This document shows, piece after piece, positions 34,499-43,832 of a stretch of DNA of 64,000 nucleotides (the first letter of the stretch is position 1; each line of letters opens with the position of its first letter). The notes under the pieces were generated by a model, which was given only the letters and a program-made list of their open reading frames with translations, was not told the DNA's origin and made no database searches. Source of the stretch: Thalassococcus halodurans (GTDB lineage: Bacteria > Pseudomonadota > Alphaproteobacteria > Rhodobacterales > Rhodobacteraceae); contig NZ_FNUZ01000001.1 of assembly GCF_900108225.1 (NCBI RefSeq), positions 372,001-436,000 on the forward strand, given 5' to 3'. The position numbers and the translations under genes were made by a program.

Positions 34499-35440
34499 TC
34501 AAACCACCGGCGTCAAAAGGGGCTGGCCCTGAAAATGGGCGGCAAGGTTATCGACGACCAACTGGGCCATTGCATCACGTGTCTCGACCGTGCCCGAGGC
34601 ATGGTGCGGGTACAGCGTAACATTCGGCAAACCGGTCAGTCGCGGGTCGGGGTTGGGTTCGTTATAGAAAACATCCAGCCCCGCAGACCCGAGCTTGCCT
34701 GTGCTAAGCGCCTCGATCAGATCGGCTTCGTTCACCACCGATCCCCGTGCGACATTAATCAGGGTGCCCGTCGGGCCGAGCGCCTTGAGCACGTCGGCGT
34801 TGATCATGCCATCCGTATCAGGACCGCCCGGAACGATCACAACAAGGATGTCCGACCATTCGGCCAGTTGGGTGACGTTTTCGAAATAGCGGTGCAGGAC
34901 CTGCTTTGCACTGCGCGCAGTATAGCCGATCTCAAGCCCCAAAGGCTCGAACCGCCGTGCGATGGCTTTGCCTATGTTGCCCAGACCGACGATACCGGCC
35001 TTCTTTCCACGTACCGACGACAACAAGGGGTACATGCCTTTGCGACCCCAGTCGCCTGACGCCGTATAGGCGTGGGCGTTGATCAATTCGCGACGGCAAG
35101 CCAGCGTCAGCATCAACGCCGCATCTGCCACGTCGTCGATCAAAGCATTCGAGGTGTTGGTAAACGCAATGCCGCGTTCAGCCAGCGCGGCCACATCAAT
35201 GGTTTCAAATCCTGCCGAGGAACACGCCACGATTTGCAGGTTCGGCAGATACTCCAGATCAGCACGGGTCAACGCCGAATGCCCGTTGGTGACGATCCCC
35301 ACACAGCGCGGGCCGTATTCGGCCAGAAACGCCGTGCGGTCCTCTGCCTGATCCAAACGATGCAGGGTGTAGGTTTCTTCCAATTGTGCCATGGCCTTGG
35401 GACGGGCTGGATACATGACGAGAATATCAGGCTTGTCCAT
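34499..35440 (-). CDS. D-isomer-specific 2-hydroxyacid dehydrogenase (second copy)
   Basis: A 313-residue paralogue with AGIVGLGNIGKAIARRFEPLG as cofactor motif and the catalytic order NVARGSVVNEADLIEAL (Arg), DVFYNEPNPDPRL (Glu), LYPHHASGT (His). The closest characterised relatives by motif are glyoxylate/hydroxypyruvate or gluconate-type reductases. It begins one base after the ABC ATPase stop and ends one base before DUF475, so it is part of the same operon. Confidence 0.9.
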   Translation of the reverse strand: MDKPDILVMYPARPKAMAQLEETYTLHRLDQAEDRTAFLAEYGPRCVGIVTNGHSALTRADLEYLPNLQIVACSSAGFETIDVAALAERGIAFTNTSNALIDDVADAALMLTLACRRELINAHAYTASGDWGRKGMYPLLSSVRGKKAGIVGLGNIGKAIARRFEPLGLEIGYTARSAKQVLHRYFENVTQLAEWSDILVVIVPGGPDTDGMINADVLKALGPTGTLINVARGSVVNEADLIEALSTGKLGSAGLDVFYNEPNPDPRLTGLPNVTLYPHHASGTVETRDAMAQLVVDNLAAHFQGQPLLTPVV

Positions 35441-35441
35441 T

Positions 35442-37070
35442 TCAGACGGCCTCCTGCAAGTCTAGACGTTCTGCGCGGCGGGCGGCTTGCACCTCGGGGT
35501 CGGGATGCAGCGACGCGGCCAAAAGATTGCGCGTATATATTTCGCGGGGCGCGTCGAAAATCTGCGCGACAGGCCCCTGTTCGACGATGCGACCGCCCTG
35601 CATCACCACCACCCGATGGGCAAAATCGCGCACCAAAGGCAGGTCGTGAGCAATGAAAAGATAGGACAGGCCAAGTTCTTCTTGCAGGCGATTCAGCAGG
35701 GTGATGACCTGCGCCTGAATGGATACGTCCAAGGCCGAAACCGCTTCGTCGCAGACGATTAGCTTGGGTTCCAGCGCTAGGGCGCGGGCGATCGCAATCC
35801 GCTGACGCTGACCACCGGAAAACTGGTGGGGGTAGCGGTACATATGGCTGGCATTCAGGCCGACCTGTTCCAGCAATTCCTGAACGCGTGCCGTCCATTT
35901 TTCCTTGGGCAGGATTTCGGGATGGATCACGAACGCCTCGGAAATGATATCGTAGACCGACATCCGCGGGTTCAGCGACTGGGTCGGATCCTGAAACACC
36001 ATCTGGATTTCGCGACGAAGCGCGAACAGTTCGGCGGCATCCATCGTCACCAGATCGCGCCCCTGATAAAGCGCCTCGCCGGAAGTGGCGTCTTCCAGCC
36101 GCAAAAGGGTTTTGGCCAAAGTCGATTTGCCCGACCCGCTTTCGCCGACAATGGCAACGGTTTCGCCGGGCAGAACTGTCAGGCTGGCATCCTGAAGGGC
36201 GGTGAAGGCACCGTATTTTTTACCCATCTTGTTGATCTCAAGGATGGGTTTGATGGCCGTATCCATCGGCTCGGCCATTTCTCCTGTTCCGGGAACGGCA
36301 CCGATCAGCTGTTTGGTATAAGGATGGGTCGGGTTGTGATACACCTGCGTCGCAGTGCCGGTTTCGACAATCTCGCCCGAGTTCATCACCACCACACGAT
36401 CCGCAACTTCGGCCACCACGCCAAGATCATGCGTGATCAACAGAAGGCCCATTTGGGTTTCCGCCTGAAGCTCTTCCAGAAGATCAAGGATTTGCGCTTG
36501 AACCGTCACGTCCAAAGCGGTCGTGGGTTCGTCCGCAATCAGAATATCCGGCTTCATGCCCAACGCCATCGCGATCATCAGACGCTGACGCTGACCGCCG
36601 GAAAATTCGTGCGGATAGCTGTCGATCTTATCGGCGGCATTCGGGATGCCGACCCGCTCCATCAGTTCCAGCGCACGGGCGCGCGCCTCATCCTTGGGCG
36701 TGCCGTGGGCCGTCATAATCTCGGCGATCTGAAAGCCCACGGTGTAGACCGGATTAAGGTGGCTCAGCGGATCCTGAAAGATCATCGCAATGCGCCGCCC
36801 GTTCAGATCCCTGCGCTGATCGTCTGTCATCTTCAACAGGTCTTGCCCGTCAAAAAGCAGTTCGCCCGACACAATCTCGCCCGGGGGGCAGTCAATCAGG
36901 TTCATGATGGCCGAAGCGGACACCGATTTACCCGAACCGGACTCGCCCAGAATGGCCAGCGTTTCGCCGCGATCCAGATGCCAGCTGACATCGCGGACCG
37001 CATGGACCGTGCCTTGGGCTGTGTGGAAATCGACCGACAGATTGCGGACTTCTAACAAGTGATCAGCCAT
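35442..37070 (-). CDS. Peptide/nickel-type ABC transporter ATPase, two fused ATP-binding domains
   Basis: A 542-residue protein equal to DppD and DppF joined end to end. Each half has a Walker A (GESGSGKS), signature (FSGGQRQR) and Walker B (ILIADEPT, LIVCDEAV), plus the oligopeptide-type C-terminal zinc-less domain with YTKQLIGAVPG in the first half and YTRNLLAASLHP in the second. Start at 37070 (MADHLLEVRNL); the ATG overlaps the permease stop by eight bases, and an upstream extension would lie inside it. It energises the adjacent permease pair. Confidence 0.93.
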   Translation of the reverse strand: MADHLLEVRNLSVDFHTAQGTVHAVRDVSWHLDRGETLAILGESGSGKSVSASAIMNLIDCPPGEIVSGELLFDGQDLLKMTDDQRRDLNGRRIAMIFQDPLSHLNPVYTVGFQIAEIMTAHGTPKDEARARALELMERVGIPNAADKIDSYPHEFSGGQRQRLMIAMALGMKPDILIADEPTTALDVTVQAQILDLLEELQAETQMGLLLITHDLGVVAEVADRVVVMNSGEIVETGTATQVYHNPTHPYTKQLIGAVPGTGEMAEPMDTAIKPILEINKMGKKYGAFTALQDASLTVLPGETVAIVGESGSGKSTLAKTLLRLEDATSGEALYQGRDLVTMDAAELFALRREIQMVFQDPTQSLNPRMSVYDIISEAFVIHPEILPKEKWTARVQELLEQVGLNASHMYRYPHQFSGGQRQRIAIARALALEPKLIVCDEAVSALDVSIQAQVITLLNRLQEELGLSYLFIAHDLPLVRDFAHRVVVMQGGRIVEQGPVAQIFDAPREIYTRNLLAASLHPDPEVQAARRAERLDLQEAV

Positions 37071-37998
37071 TGGACTTTTTCCCGATTTCAAGACGCCAGC
37101 GCTGGACCGGATCAAGCGCAACGCGCATCCAGTTCGACAGAAGGTTCAAAGACAGGGTGGTCAGAATAATCGCCAGACCCGGCCAGAAGGACAGCCACCA
37201 AGCGGTCGTAAGATAGGCTTTGCCCTGGGCAACCATCAGGCCCCATGTGATCTCGGGCGGCTGGATGCCGATCCCGAGGAAGGACAGCGAACTTTCTGCC
37301 AGCATGACAAAGGCAAAATCCAGCGTCGCGATGGTGACAAGCGTCGGGAACACGACCGGCAAGATGTGTTTGAACACGATCCGGTTGGTGGATGCGCCCA
37401 TAACGCGGGCTGCCTGCACGAACATGCGTTCGCGAATTTCCAACACCTCGGCGCGGGAGGTCCGCAGATAAACTGGGATACGCGTGATCGCCAAAACGAT
37501 GATCAGGTTCCCGACCGATGGCACGAGCATATAGAGCACGATCACAGCCAACAGAAGCGACGGGAACGACATAATGACATCCGCCAAGCGCATGATGATC
37601 TGGCTGCCCATGCGCGTTGTGTAACCGGCAATCAGGCCCAGCGTTGTGCCAATGGCCAGCGACACAACAACAGCGCCTGTTGCGACCATCAAGGTGTTCT
37701 GCGACGCCACAACGATGCGCGCCAGCAGCGGACGTCCAAGTGCATCGCCCCCCAGCCAGAACACCCAGTCCTTCGAGAAATCAAAAGGTGCCGCGTTCCG
37801 GCCACGCAGGTTTTGTTTGGTCGCCACATCCTCAAGCAACGGCGCACCGAACAGGGCGCAGAAGATGACGATCAGGATGAAAATCGCCGCACAAAACGCC
37901 AGCTTGTCACGCCAGAGCATCATCAGGATTTGCTTGGCCGGATGCGTCTGTGCGGGGATGTTTTGGGGCGGAAGGGTCTTTGTATCGGTCATGGTCAT
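37063..37998 (-). CDS. ABC transporter permease, DppC type
   Basis: A 311-residue inner-membrane permease. About six membrane helices; the EAA loop for ATPase contact reads EIRERMFVQAARVMGASTNRIVFKHILP. The N-terminal region before helix one is long and polar, as in DppC/OppC proteins, and contains the FGAPLLEDVATKQNL-type periplasmic start. Three bases separate it from the first permease gene. Confidence 0.92.
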   Translation of the reverse strand: MTMTDTKTLPPQNIPAQTHPAKQILMMLWRDKLAFCAAIFILIVIFCALFGAPLLEDVATKQNLRGRNAAPFDFSKDWVFWLGGDALGRPLLARIVVASQNTLMVATGAVVVSLAIGTTLGLIAGYTTRMGSQIIMRLADVIMSFPSLLLAVIVLYMLVPSVGNLIIVLAITRIPVYLRTSRAEVLEIRERMFVQAARVMGASTNRIVFKHILPVVFPTLVTIATLDFAFVMLAESSLSFLGIGIQPPEITWGLMVAQGKAYLTTAWWLSFWPGLAIILTTLSLNLLSNWMRVALDPVQRWRLEIGKKSNG

Positions 37999-38001
37999 AG
38001 C

Positions 38002-38916
38002 TCAGTACCGGATGCGCGGATCAAGCACCGCGTAGAGAATGTCGATCAGGATATTCATGACAAAGATGGCAACAGCGGTGACCATGATCGCGGCAAGAAC
38101 AACGGTGAAATCCCGTTGCAGGATCGAGTCGATCATCAGTTTGCCAACGCCGGGAAAGCCAAAGATCGTTTCGACCACCACAGCCCCGTTCAACAGCGCG
38201 GCGGCTTGGTCGCCAATCACGGTGATGACCGGCAACATCGCATTACGCAGCGCGTGAACAAAGATGATCGGCTTGTTGCGAAGCCCTTTGGCGCGTGCGG
38301 TCTTGACGTAAGCCGAACTGAGCGTCGACACCATCGACCCACGCACCACCTGAAGGATCAGGCCAAAGGGACGGATAAACAGAACGGCGATGGGCAAAAT
38401 CCAGTGCCAGACCGTGCCGGTGCCGGATGTCGGCAGCCATCCAAGCCCGACCGAAAAGATCACGATAGAAATGATCGCAATCCAGAAATCAGGGGCCGAG
38501 GCACCGATCAGCGAAAAGAACGTTGCGATGCGGTCAAACACACCACCGATATGGAAGGCGGCAATGGACCCGATGACAATCGCGGCCACCGTGACCAGCG
38601 TCATGGTGATCAGCGCCAGTTGAAGCGTCCAGACAAAGGCCTGCAAAACCACATCGATCGCGGGGGCAGAGCGGCGGATCGACATGCCGAAATCAAACTG
38701 CACGAGATCGCCGACGTAACGGCCAAACTGTACAAGGATCGGATCATTCAGGCCGTGAAGTTCGCGAAACTGTTCGCGGCTTTCCAGCGACGCGTCGACA
38801 GGCAGGTACAAGGTTGTCGGATCACCTGTCAGTCGGGAAAGAAAGAACACCAGAACCACCAGTCCCATCAGGGAAATCAGGCTGGCAAAGGCACGTTTCT
38901 GTAAGAAAGCGGTCAT
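38002..38916 (-). CDS. ABC transporter permease, DppB type
   Basis: A 304-residue inner-membrane permease with an N-terminal helix ahead of a periplasmic domain (LTGDPTTLYLPVDASLESRE), the classic DppB layout, and the EAA loop AYVKTARAKGLRNKPIIFVHALRNA. It follows the binding-protein gene after a strong intercistronic hairpin. Substrate specificity is set by the binding protein, which does not need to be a peptide binder. Confidence 0.92.
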   Translation of the reverse strand: MTAFLQKRAFASLISLMGLVVLVFFLSRLTGDPTTLYLPVDASLESREQFRELHGLNDPILVQFGRYVGDLVQFDFGMSIRRSAPAIDVVLQAFVWTLQLALITMTLVTVAAIVIGSIAAFHIGGVFDRIATFFSLIGASAPDFWIAIISIVIFSVGLGWLPTSGTGTVWHWILPIAVLFIRPFGLILQVVRGSMVSTLSSAYVKTARAKGLRNKPIIFVHALRNAMLPVITVIGDQAAALLNGAVVVETIFGFPGVGKLMIDSILQRDFTVVLAAIMVTAVAIFVMNILIDILYAVLDPRIRY

Positions 38917-38934
38917 TTAAGCCCCCCTTGAGGC

Positions 38935-38960
38935 CAGAGGGCGCAACGCGGCGCCCTCTG
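38935..38960 (-). promoter_or_regulatory. Intercistronic hairpin after the binding-protein gene
   Basis: CAGAGGGCGC and GCGCCCTCTG form a perfect ten-base stem with a six-base loop in the 53-base gap between the binding-protein and permease genes. There is no T-run. Such hairpins commonly protect the upstream message and allow more binding protein than permease to be made. Confidence 0.7.
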
Positions 38961-38969
38961 ATCATGCGT

Positions 38970-40472
38970 TTACTTGAACGAGATCTGAGCCAACTGCAGC
39001 TCGGAGTTCGTCTTGATCGTCGGTTCAAAGTCCAGACGTTCGCCTACGCGGCTGAAACCAACCATGTGGAACAGGAAGACATCTGTCACGTTTTCTTCGT
39101 GGATGTAGGCAAAAAGGTCCTTCCACTTGGCTTCGCGTTCAGCACCAACGGAGGCTGTCGCATCCGCGATCATGCTGTCGATCTTTTCATCACACACGCC
39201 GGACTGAAGACCGTCACAAGCGTATTTGAAGTACATCGAGAACACCGGATCGCCGTTGGCGTTATCGTGCTGTGCCTGAACCATTTGCGGGCCACGATCT
39301 TCAGCGAAGGGCTTGGAATAGAAGTTCTCCCATTCGGCGACTTCGTACATTTCCAGCTTCATGTTGAAACCGGCGTCCTGGAACATCGCTGTCAGCGCTT
39401 CCATGGTTTCCAGCACGTTGCCAAAGTTGCCTGTCCGACCGATCAGCGTGATTTCCTGATCCACATCGACACCATCTGCCTTGGCTTCTGCCAGCAGCGC
39501 TTTGGCCTGCTCGGGGTCATAAGCGTAGTGCGTCAGGTCCGTGTTGTAACCGATGGTCGACGGCGGCGTCATGCCGGTGGCCAGAAGCGTACCGTTGGCT
39601 AGGATGGTGCCCACAAATGCTTCGCGATCCACAGCGAGATTCAGCGCCTTGCGCACGCGCACATCGTTCAGCGGTGCGATATTGTGATCAACGCGCAGGT
39701 ACACCGTTTCCGAGTTCGGGTAGGAGTAATCCATGGCGTCGTTGGTCGCATCCTGCAGCGCGATGTTCGGCGCGATGTCTGCTTCGCCGGTCTGAACCAT
39801 CGCGGCGCGAACCGCGCTGTCGGAACGGAAGACGTAGTTTGCGGACTGAACCGCAGGCTGGTCACCCCAGTAGTTCGGGTTCGCCGACAGTTTGATGTTC
39901 TGGCCTACGTTATATTCGTCAAACGTGTAGGGGCCTGTGCCAACCGGCGTGGAGACAAAGCTGTCGACCGCTGTTTCCGCAGGCACCACTGTCATTGTGG
40001 ACATCAGAAGCGGCAGGATCGGCTGAGCAGGATCGGCAGTGATGTCGATGGTGTTCGCATCCACAACATTTGTGGTCAGCTCCATCCCGCCGAAATACTT
40101 GGCGCCGATCTCGCACACGATTTTGTCGCCGGTTGTACGGGCAATGGAATGCGCCACGTCTTCGGCATCAAAAGCGCTGCCATCGTGGAAGGTTACACCG
40201 TCACGCAGGTGGAAACGCCATGTGCCACCGCCCATGTCTTCCCACTCGGTCGCAAGGCGCGGCTGCAGGCCCTGACCCGGAACCATTTCGGTGATCGTCT
40301 CGGCGATGTTCTGCAAAACGACGCGACCGATGTTGGACCGCGATGACATGCACGGATCAACCAGATCAAGCTCTTCCGACAGGACGACGGTGACGGCATT
40401 GTCTTGCGCCATGGCGGGCAAGGCCACGACCATCGCGAGCGCTGTTCCCTTAAGACAAGCTTTTAAATTCAT
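38970..40472 (-). CDS. Periplasmic solute-binding protein, peptide/nickel family 5
   Basis: A 500-residue secreted protein: signal peptide MNLKACLKGTALAMVVALPAMA with cleavage near residue 22, then the family 5 fold with the LRDGVTFHDGSAFDAEDVAHS and PVGTGPYTFDEYNVGQNIKL segments. Binding site cannot be deduced. First gene of the operon with AGGAGG ahead of the ATG. Its partners, two hydroxyacid dehydrogenases and nearby acid-sugar enzymes, make a non-peptide ligand plausible. Confidence 0.93.
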   Translation of the reverse strand: MNLKACLKGTALAMVVALPAMAQDNAVTVVLSEELDLVDPCMSSRSNIGRVVLQNIAETITEMVPGQGLQPRLATEWEDMGGGTWRFHLRDGVTFHDGSAFDAEDVAHSIARTTGDKIVCEIGAKYFGGMELTTNVVDANTIDITADPAQPILPLLMSTMTVVPAETAVDSFVSTPVGTGPYTFDEYNVGQNIKLSANPNYWGDQPAVQSANYVFRSDSAVRAAMVQTGEADIAPNIALQDATNDAMDYSYPNSETVYLRVDHNIAPLNDVRVRKALNLAVDREAFVGTILANGTLLATGMTPPSTIGYNTDLTHYAYDPEQAKALLAEAKADGVDVDQEITLIGRTGNFGNVLETMEALTAMFQDAGFNMKLEMYEVAEWENFYSKPFAEDRGPQMVQAQHDNANGDPVFSMYFKYACDGLQSGVCDEKIDSMIADATASVGAEREAKWKDLFAYIHEENVTDVFLFHMVGFSRVGERLDFEPTIKTNSELQLAQISFK

Positions 40473-40658
40473 TAACTTTCCTCCTCTGTGCAGCTGTCCC
40501 GCAATCCGGGCTGCTGCTTGCCCGGCGGGATCCTTGTTGCGCCTGTCCTCCCTGACCGACGCCGGTGATTCACAAGGATTGCCTCCTGTGTGATATCCCC
40601 AAAATTGAATTACAGTGATGCGTTATGGGTATCATTTGGCTCATTCGAGGCATTGTGC

Positions 40659-41561
40659 TCATGCAGAAATCCTCCGCGTGCTCAGCGCCATCAGAATGGT
40701 CGACACCAGAATAATCGTGGACCCGATCCAGGCGGTCATTCCGACCGTTTCACCGAAGGCCCACCAAGCGGCGGCCGCGATCAAGGGAAGCCGGATGAAG
40801 TCGATGGGCGCGATCAAAGAGGCATCGGCATATTGAAATGCGCGCGTCACCATCAGCTGGTTGAACGCCCCTATTGCCCCCTGCAATGCCAGCAACGCCC
40901 ATTCGACCGGCGTTGGCGTGGCCCAGAACCAAATCGCCGGGATCAACGCAATCGGAACGGTGGCAATGAGGTTCCATGCGACCAGCGTTTCGCTGCTTTC
41001 CCGCGCGCCCATAACCTTAAGCATCAACTGGATCGCAGCCAGCAACAAAGCCGACGCAAAGGCGAACAACAGGGCTGGCTCGAACGATGCACCGCGCGGG
41101 TTCAGAAGAACCAGAACGCCGCCAAATCCGATAATGACCGCCAAGATGCGCAATGCCCGCGGACGTTCCCGCAAGACGATCCATGCCCCGATCGACACGA
41201 ATACCGGCGCGGCATAGCCGATGGCCGTGACCATCACCAAGGGCGCCTGTGCCAACGCAAGGAACAACAGCAATAGCGACGCAAGCTTCAATCCCGCGCG
41301 CAGCAGGTGCAACCCGTAGCGGCGTGTCACCAGAATTTCGGGACGACGCAAAATCCAAGGCAGCATCGCCAGAAGCCCGAAGGCGGCGCGCGTAAAAGCC
41401 ATAAAAAACGGGGAAACCTGCCCGGCAAGGACACGTACGATCAGAGTATCAATCGTATTCGCGACCGCGACGACCAACATGATCGCTACCCCTATTAGTG
41501 CGTTTCGCTCCAAATGCGTGTCCTTCCAGTCAGCAATCAGAGAAAACATCCATATCATCAT
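40659..41561 (-). CDS. EamA-type drug/metabolite (DMT) transporter
   Basis: A protein of about 300 residues with ten membrane helices in two EamA repeats. The first has FTRAAFGLLAMLPWILRRP and the second GAFNQLMVTRAFQYADASLIAPIDF, both typical. It probably exports or exchanges a small metabolite. The start is uncertain: ATG at 41561, ATG at 41549 or GTG at 41573 are all in frame, none with a good ribosome site. It is divergent from the sialidase-fold gene across an AT-rich region. Confidence 0.85.
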   Translation of the reverse strand: MMIWMFSLIADWKDTHLERNALIGVAIMLVVAVANTIDTLIVRVLAGQVSPFFMAFTRAAFGLLAMLPWILRRPEILVTRRYGLHLLRAGLKLASLLLLFLALAQAPLVMVTAIGYAAPVFVSIGAWIVLRERPRALRILAVIIGFGGVLVLLNPRGASFEPALLFAFASALLLAAIQLMLKVMGARESSETLVAWNLIATVPIALIPAIWFWATPTPVEWALLALQGAIGAFNQLMVTRAFQYADASLIAPIDFIRLPLIAAAAWWAFGETVGMTAWIGSTIILVSTILMALSTRRISA

Positions 41562-41730
41562 ATTTGTAAACACAAAAAATCATCAAAATAATCGCTGCCA
41601 ATTTAACCCATTGTTTTTCATTGTTTTAATTCGATAAATTTACCAATTTTTCTTCAATTTACAAATCTATCAACTTGACAACTTCTAAATCAATTGACCC
41701 TTATCGACAAAAATTCAGGATTGCGAAGAC
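41562..41730. promoter_or_regulatory. AT-rich divergent promoter region with inverted half-sites
   Basis: The region upstream of the catabolic locus is strikingly AT-rich compared with its surroundings. ATTTGTAAA at 41562-41570 and its exact complement TTTACAAAT at 41658-41666 face each other about 90 bases apart, which is suggestive of two operator half-sites for the FCD-type GntR regulator encoded downstream. No clean -35/-10 pair stands out. Confidence 0.5.
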
Positions 41731-42882
41731 ATGATTCCCGAACCACCACCCACAACCCCGGAAAGCATCGCCAAACATATGGATGGCGCGTTGCGGCCCG
41801 CAGGTGGCGGGCGGCAGCTTGCCTTCCTTCCATCCCCGCGCGTTCAGAACCACGCGGCCTTCTTGCTTCGTGGAACTGACGGCAACCTGACTTGTGCGTG
41901 GTTTGCTGGCGGGCTTGAGGGCAAAGCAGACATTTGCATCCACAAATCGACGCTGGAAAACGGACGGTGGTCCGACGCGGAACAGCTTACCGATGACCCC
42001 GATCACTCGGAACAGAACCCGGTTCTGTTCGATGCGCCTGACGGACGGCATCTGTTGATCCATACGGCACAGCCCGGCGGCAATCAGGACCGGTGCACCA
42101 TCCAGATGCGCGACCTAAACGGCGAGACGCGCGCACTTCCGCTGCCCTTAGGCAGTTTCGTGCGCGCCCGCCCCGAAATCCGGGCAGATGGCGCGTGGCT
42201 TTTACCGCTGTTTCACTGCACCCACAGCCCCGGAGCCCGCTGGACAGGCCGCCACGACACCGCATCTGTTGCGATCAGCGCTGACAACGGCGAAACATGG
42301 CGGCGCGTTGAGGTTCCGGACTCGGTCGGTTGCGTGCACATGACATTGGTTCCGCTGGGCCCAGACCACTACGCCGCCTTTTTCCGCCGCAGGCAGGCGG
42401 ATTACGTCTATCGCTGCGAAAGCACCGATGGCGGCGAAAGCTGGACCAGCCCGCAGCCGACGGACGTCCCGAACAACAACAGCTCGATCGCGGCACGCAT
42501 GCTGTCGGACGGACGGATTGGCATTGTTTGCAACCCGGTAAACGCCGCAATGGACCCTAGCCGCCGCGCATCGCTTTATGACGAACTTTATGACGATGAA
42601 CGACCCGAAGCCGACGGCGGCTGCGATGCCATCTGGGGCGTGCGACGCGCGCCTTTGATCCTTGCCCTGTCCAGCGACGGCGGCCACAGCTTTCCTGACC
42701 GGATCATGCTGATGGACGGCCCCGGCACCTGCCTGTCCAACGACAGCGAAGATGGCCGCAACCACGAACTATCTTACCCTGCATTGAATGAGGCGCCGAA
42801 TGGCGACATCGACGTATGCTTTACCTACCACCGGCGGGCCATTGCACACCTGCGCATTCCGGCGGCTGAACTGAAGGTTTGA
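41731..42882 (+). CDS. Sialidase-fold (BNR/Asp-box) protein
   Basis: A 383-residue six-bladed beta-propeller protein. Three Asp-boxes are visible: [18 protein letters not shown] and LSSDGGHSF. An Arg-rich N-terminal region ([11 protein letters not shown]) and Glu/Tyr-containing segments at the end ([12 protein letters not shown]) match the sialidase superfamily arginine triad and acid/base positions. There is no signal peptide, so it acts in the cytoplasm, and the substrate must be a small imported glycoside or acid rather than a polymer. It overlaps the downstream pdxA-like gene by four bases. Confidence 0.82.
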   Translation: MIPEPPPTTPESIAKHMDGALRPAGGGRQLAFLPSPRVQNHAAFLLRGTDGNLTCAWFAGGLEGKADICIHKSTLENGRWSDAEQLTDDPDHSEQNPVLFDAPDGRHLLIHTAQPGGNQDRCTIQMRDLNGETRALPLPLGSFVRARPEIRADGAWLLPLFHCTHSPGARWTGRHDTASVAISADNGETWRRVEVPDSVGCVHMTLVPLGPDHYAAFFRRRQADYVYRCESTDGGESWTSPQPTDVPNNNSSIAARMLSDGRIGIVCNPVNAAMDPSRRASLYDELYDDERPEADGGCDAIWGVRRAPLILALSSDGGHSFPDRIMLMDGPGTCLSNDSEDGRNHELSYPALNEAPNGDIDVCFTYHRRAIAHLRIPAAELKV

Positions 42883-43832
42883 AGATGATTGGCATTACCA
42901 TGGGCGACCCCGCAGGCGTCGGCCCCGAAATTACGCTAAAGGCGCTGGCGGAAATGAGCGCCGAGGACCGCAGCCAAACCCGTGTCTTCGGCAACCGCGA
43001 AACGCTTCTGGCTGCCGAAAAGGTCGTGCAGACCGGCCTGTCGCCCGACGCCGACTATGCATTCACCGACATCCCCGTCGAAGGCGCGCCGCTGCCCTTC
43101 GGCGTAGAGGACAAACGCGCGGGCGATGGCGCGTTTCACTTTATCCAAGCGGCGGTTCGCGCCGCGCTGAACGATGAAATCGGCTGCATTGTCACTGCGC
43201 CGATCAATAAGGCCGCGCTAAATGCGGCGGGTCACCATTACGACGGCCACACAGGCATGCTGGCCGCGCTGACGGGGCAGAAAGGCGCATGGATGATCCT
43301 TGCGTCCGAGCGTCTGAAGGTCATCCACACCTCGACCCACGTGTCTTTGAAAGACGCCATCGCGCGCACCTCGCCCGAACGCGTCCTTGAAACCATCCGC
43401 GCGGGCAACGACCACCTGAAGCGCATCGGCATCAAAGCCCCGCGCATTGCTATGGCGGGCCTGAACCCCCATTGCGGCGAAGGCGGGCTTTTTGGCGATG
43501 AAGATGATCGCCTGATTGCCCCCGGCGTTAAGGCGGCACAGGCCGAAGGCATTGATGTGACCGGCCCCATTCCGGGCGATACGGTCTTTGCCCGCGCTCA
43601 CAACGGCGCATTTGATCTGGTCATCGCAAACTACCATGATCAGGGCCACATCCCGATCAAATTGGTGGCCTTTGATACGGCCGTGAACGTGTCTGTCGGC
43701 CTGCGCATCGACCGCACATCGGTTGATCACGGCACCGCCTTTGACATCGCCGGCACTGGGGTTGCGGACCACGGAAACATGAAAGAGGCGATCGCCTACG
43801 CCCGACGCCTCGTGGAAGGAAAAAACACATGA
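42879..43832 (+). CDS. PdxA2-like 4-phosphate acid-sugar dehydrogenase
   Basis: A 317-residue PdxA-family protein: [16 protein letters not shown] start, [23 protein letters not shown] and the metal-binding [12 protein letters not shown] and [14 protein letters not shown] motifs. True PdxA works in vitamin B6 synthesis, but PdxA2 homologues in DUF1537-kinase operons oxidise and decarboxylate 4-phospho-D-threonate or -erythronate to dihydroxyacetone phosphate. A DUF1537 kinase is present on the same locus, which supports the PdxA2 role. Four-base overlap with the gene before and three bases before the next. Confidence 0.9.
   Translation: MKMIGITMGDPAGVGPEITLKALAEMSAEDRSQTRVFGNRETLLAAEKVVQTGLSPDADYAFTDIPVEGAPLPFGVEDKRAGDGAFHFIQAAVRAALNDEIGCIVTAPINKAALNAAGHHYDGHTGMLAALTGQKGAWMILASERLKVIHTSTHVSLKDAIARTSPERVLETIRAGNDHLKRIGIKAPRIAMAGLNPHCGEGGLFGDEDDRLIAPGVKAAQAEGIDVTGPIPGDTVFARAHNGAFDLVIANYHDQGHIPIKLVAFDTAVNVSVGLRIDRTSVDHGTAFDIAGTGVADHGNMKEAIAYARRLVEGKNT

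Noticed and set aside
37366-38904. 512-codon plus-strand open frame across the two ABC permeases
   Set aside because: Its product is a run of Asp, His, Arg and Gln without motifs, lying antisense to two well-supported permease genes.
42879-43832. Vitamin B6 biosynthetic PdxA
   Set aside because: The motifs fit PdxA broadly, but the operon with a DUF1537 kinase fits the PdxA2 acid-sugar role better; a true pdxA is expected elsewhere, usually near ksgA.
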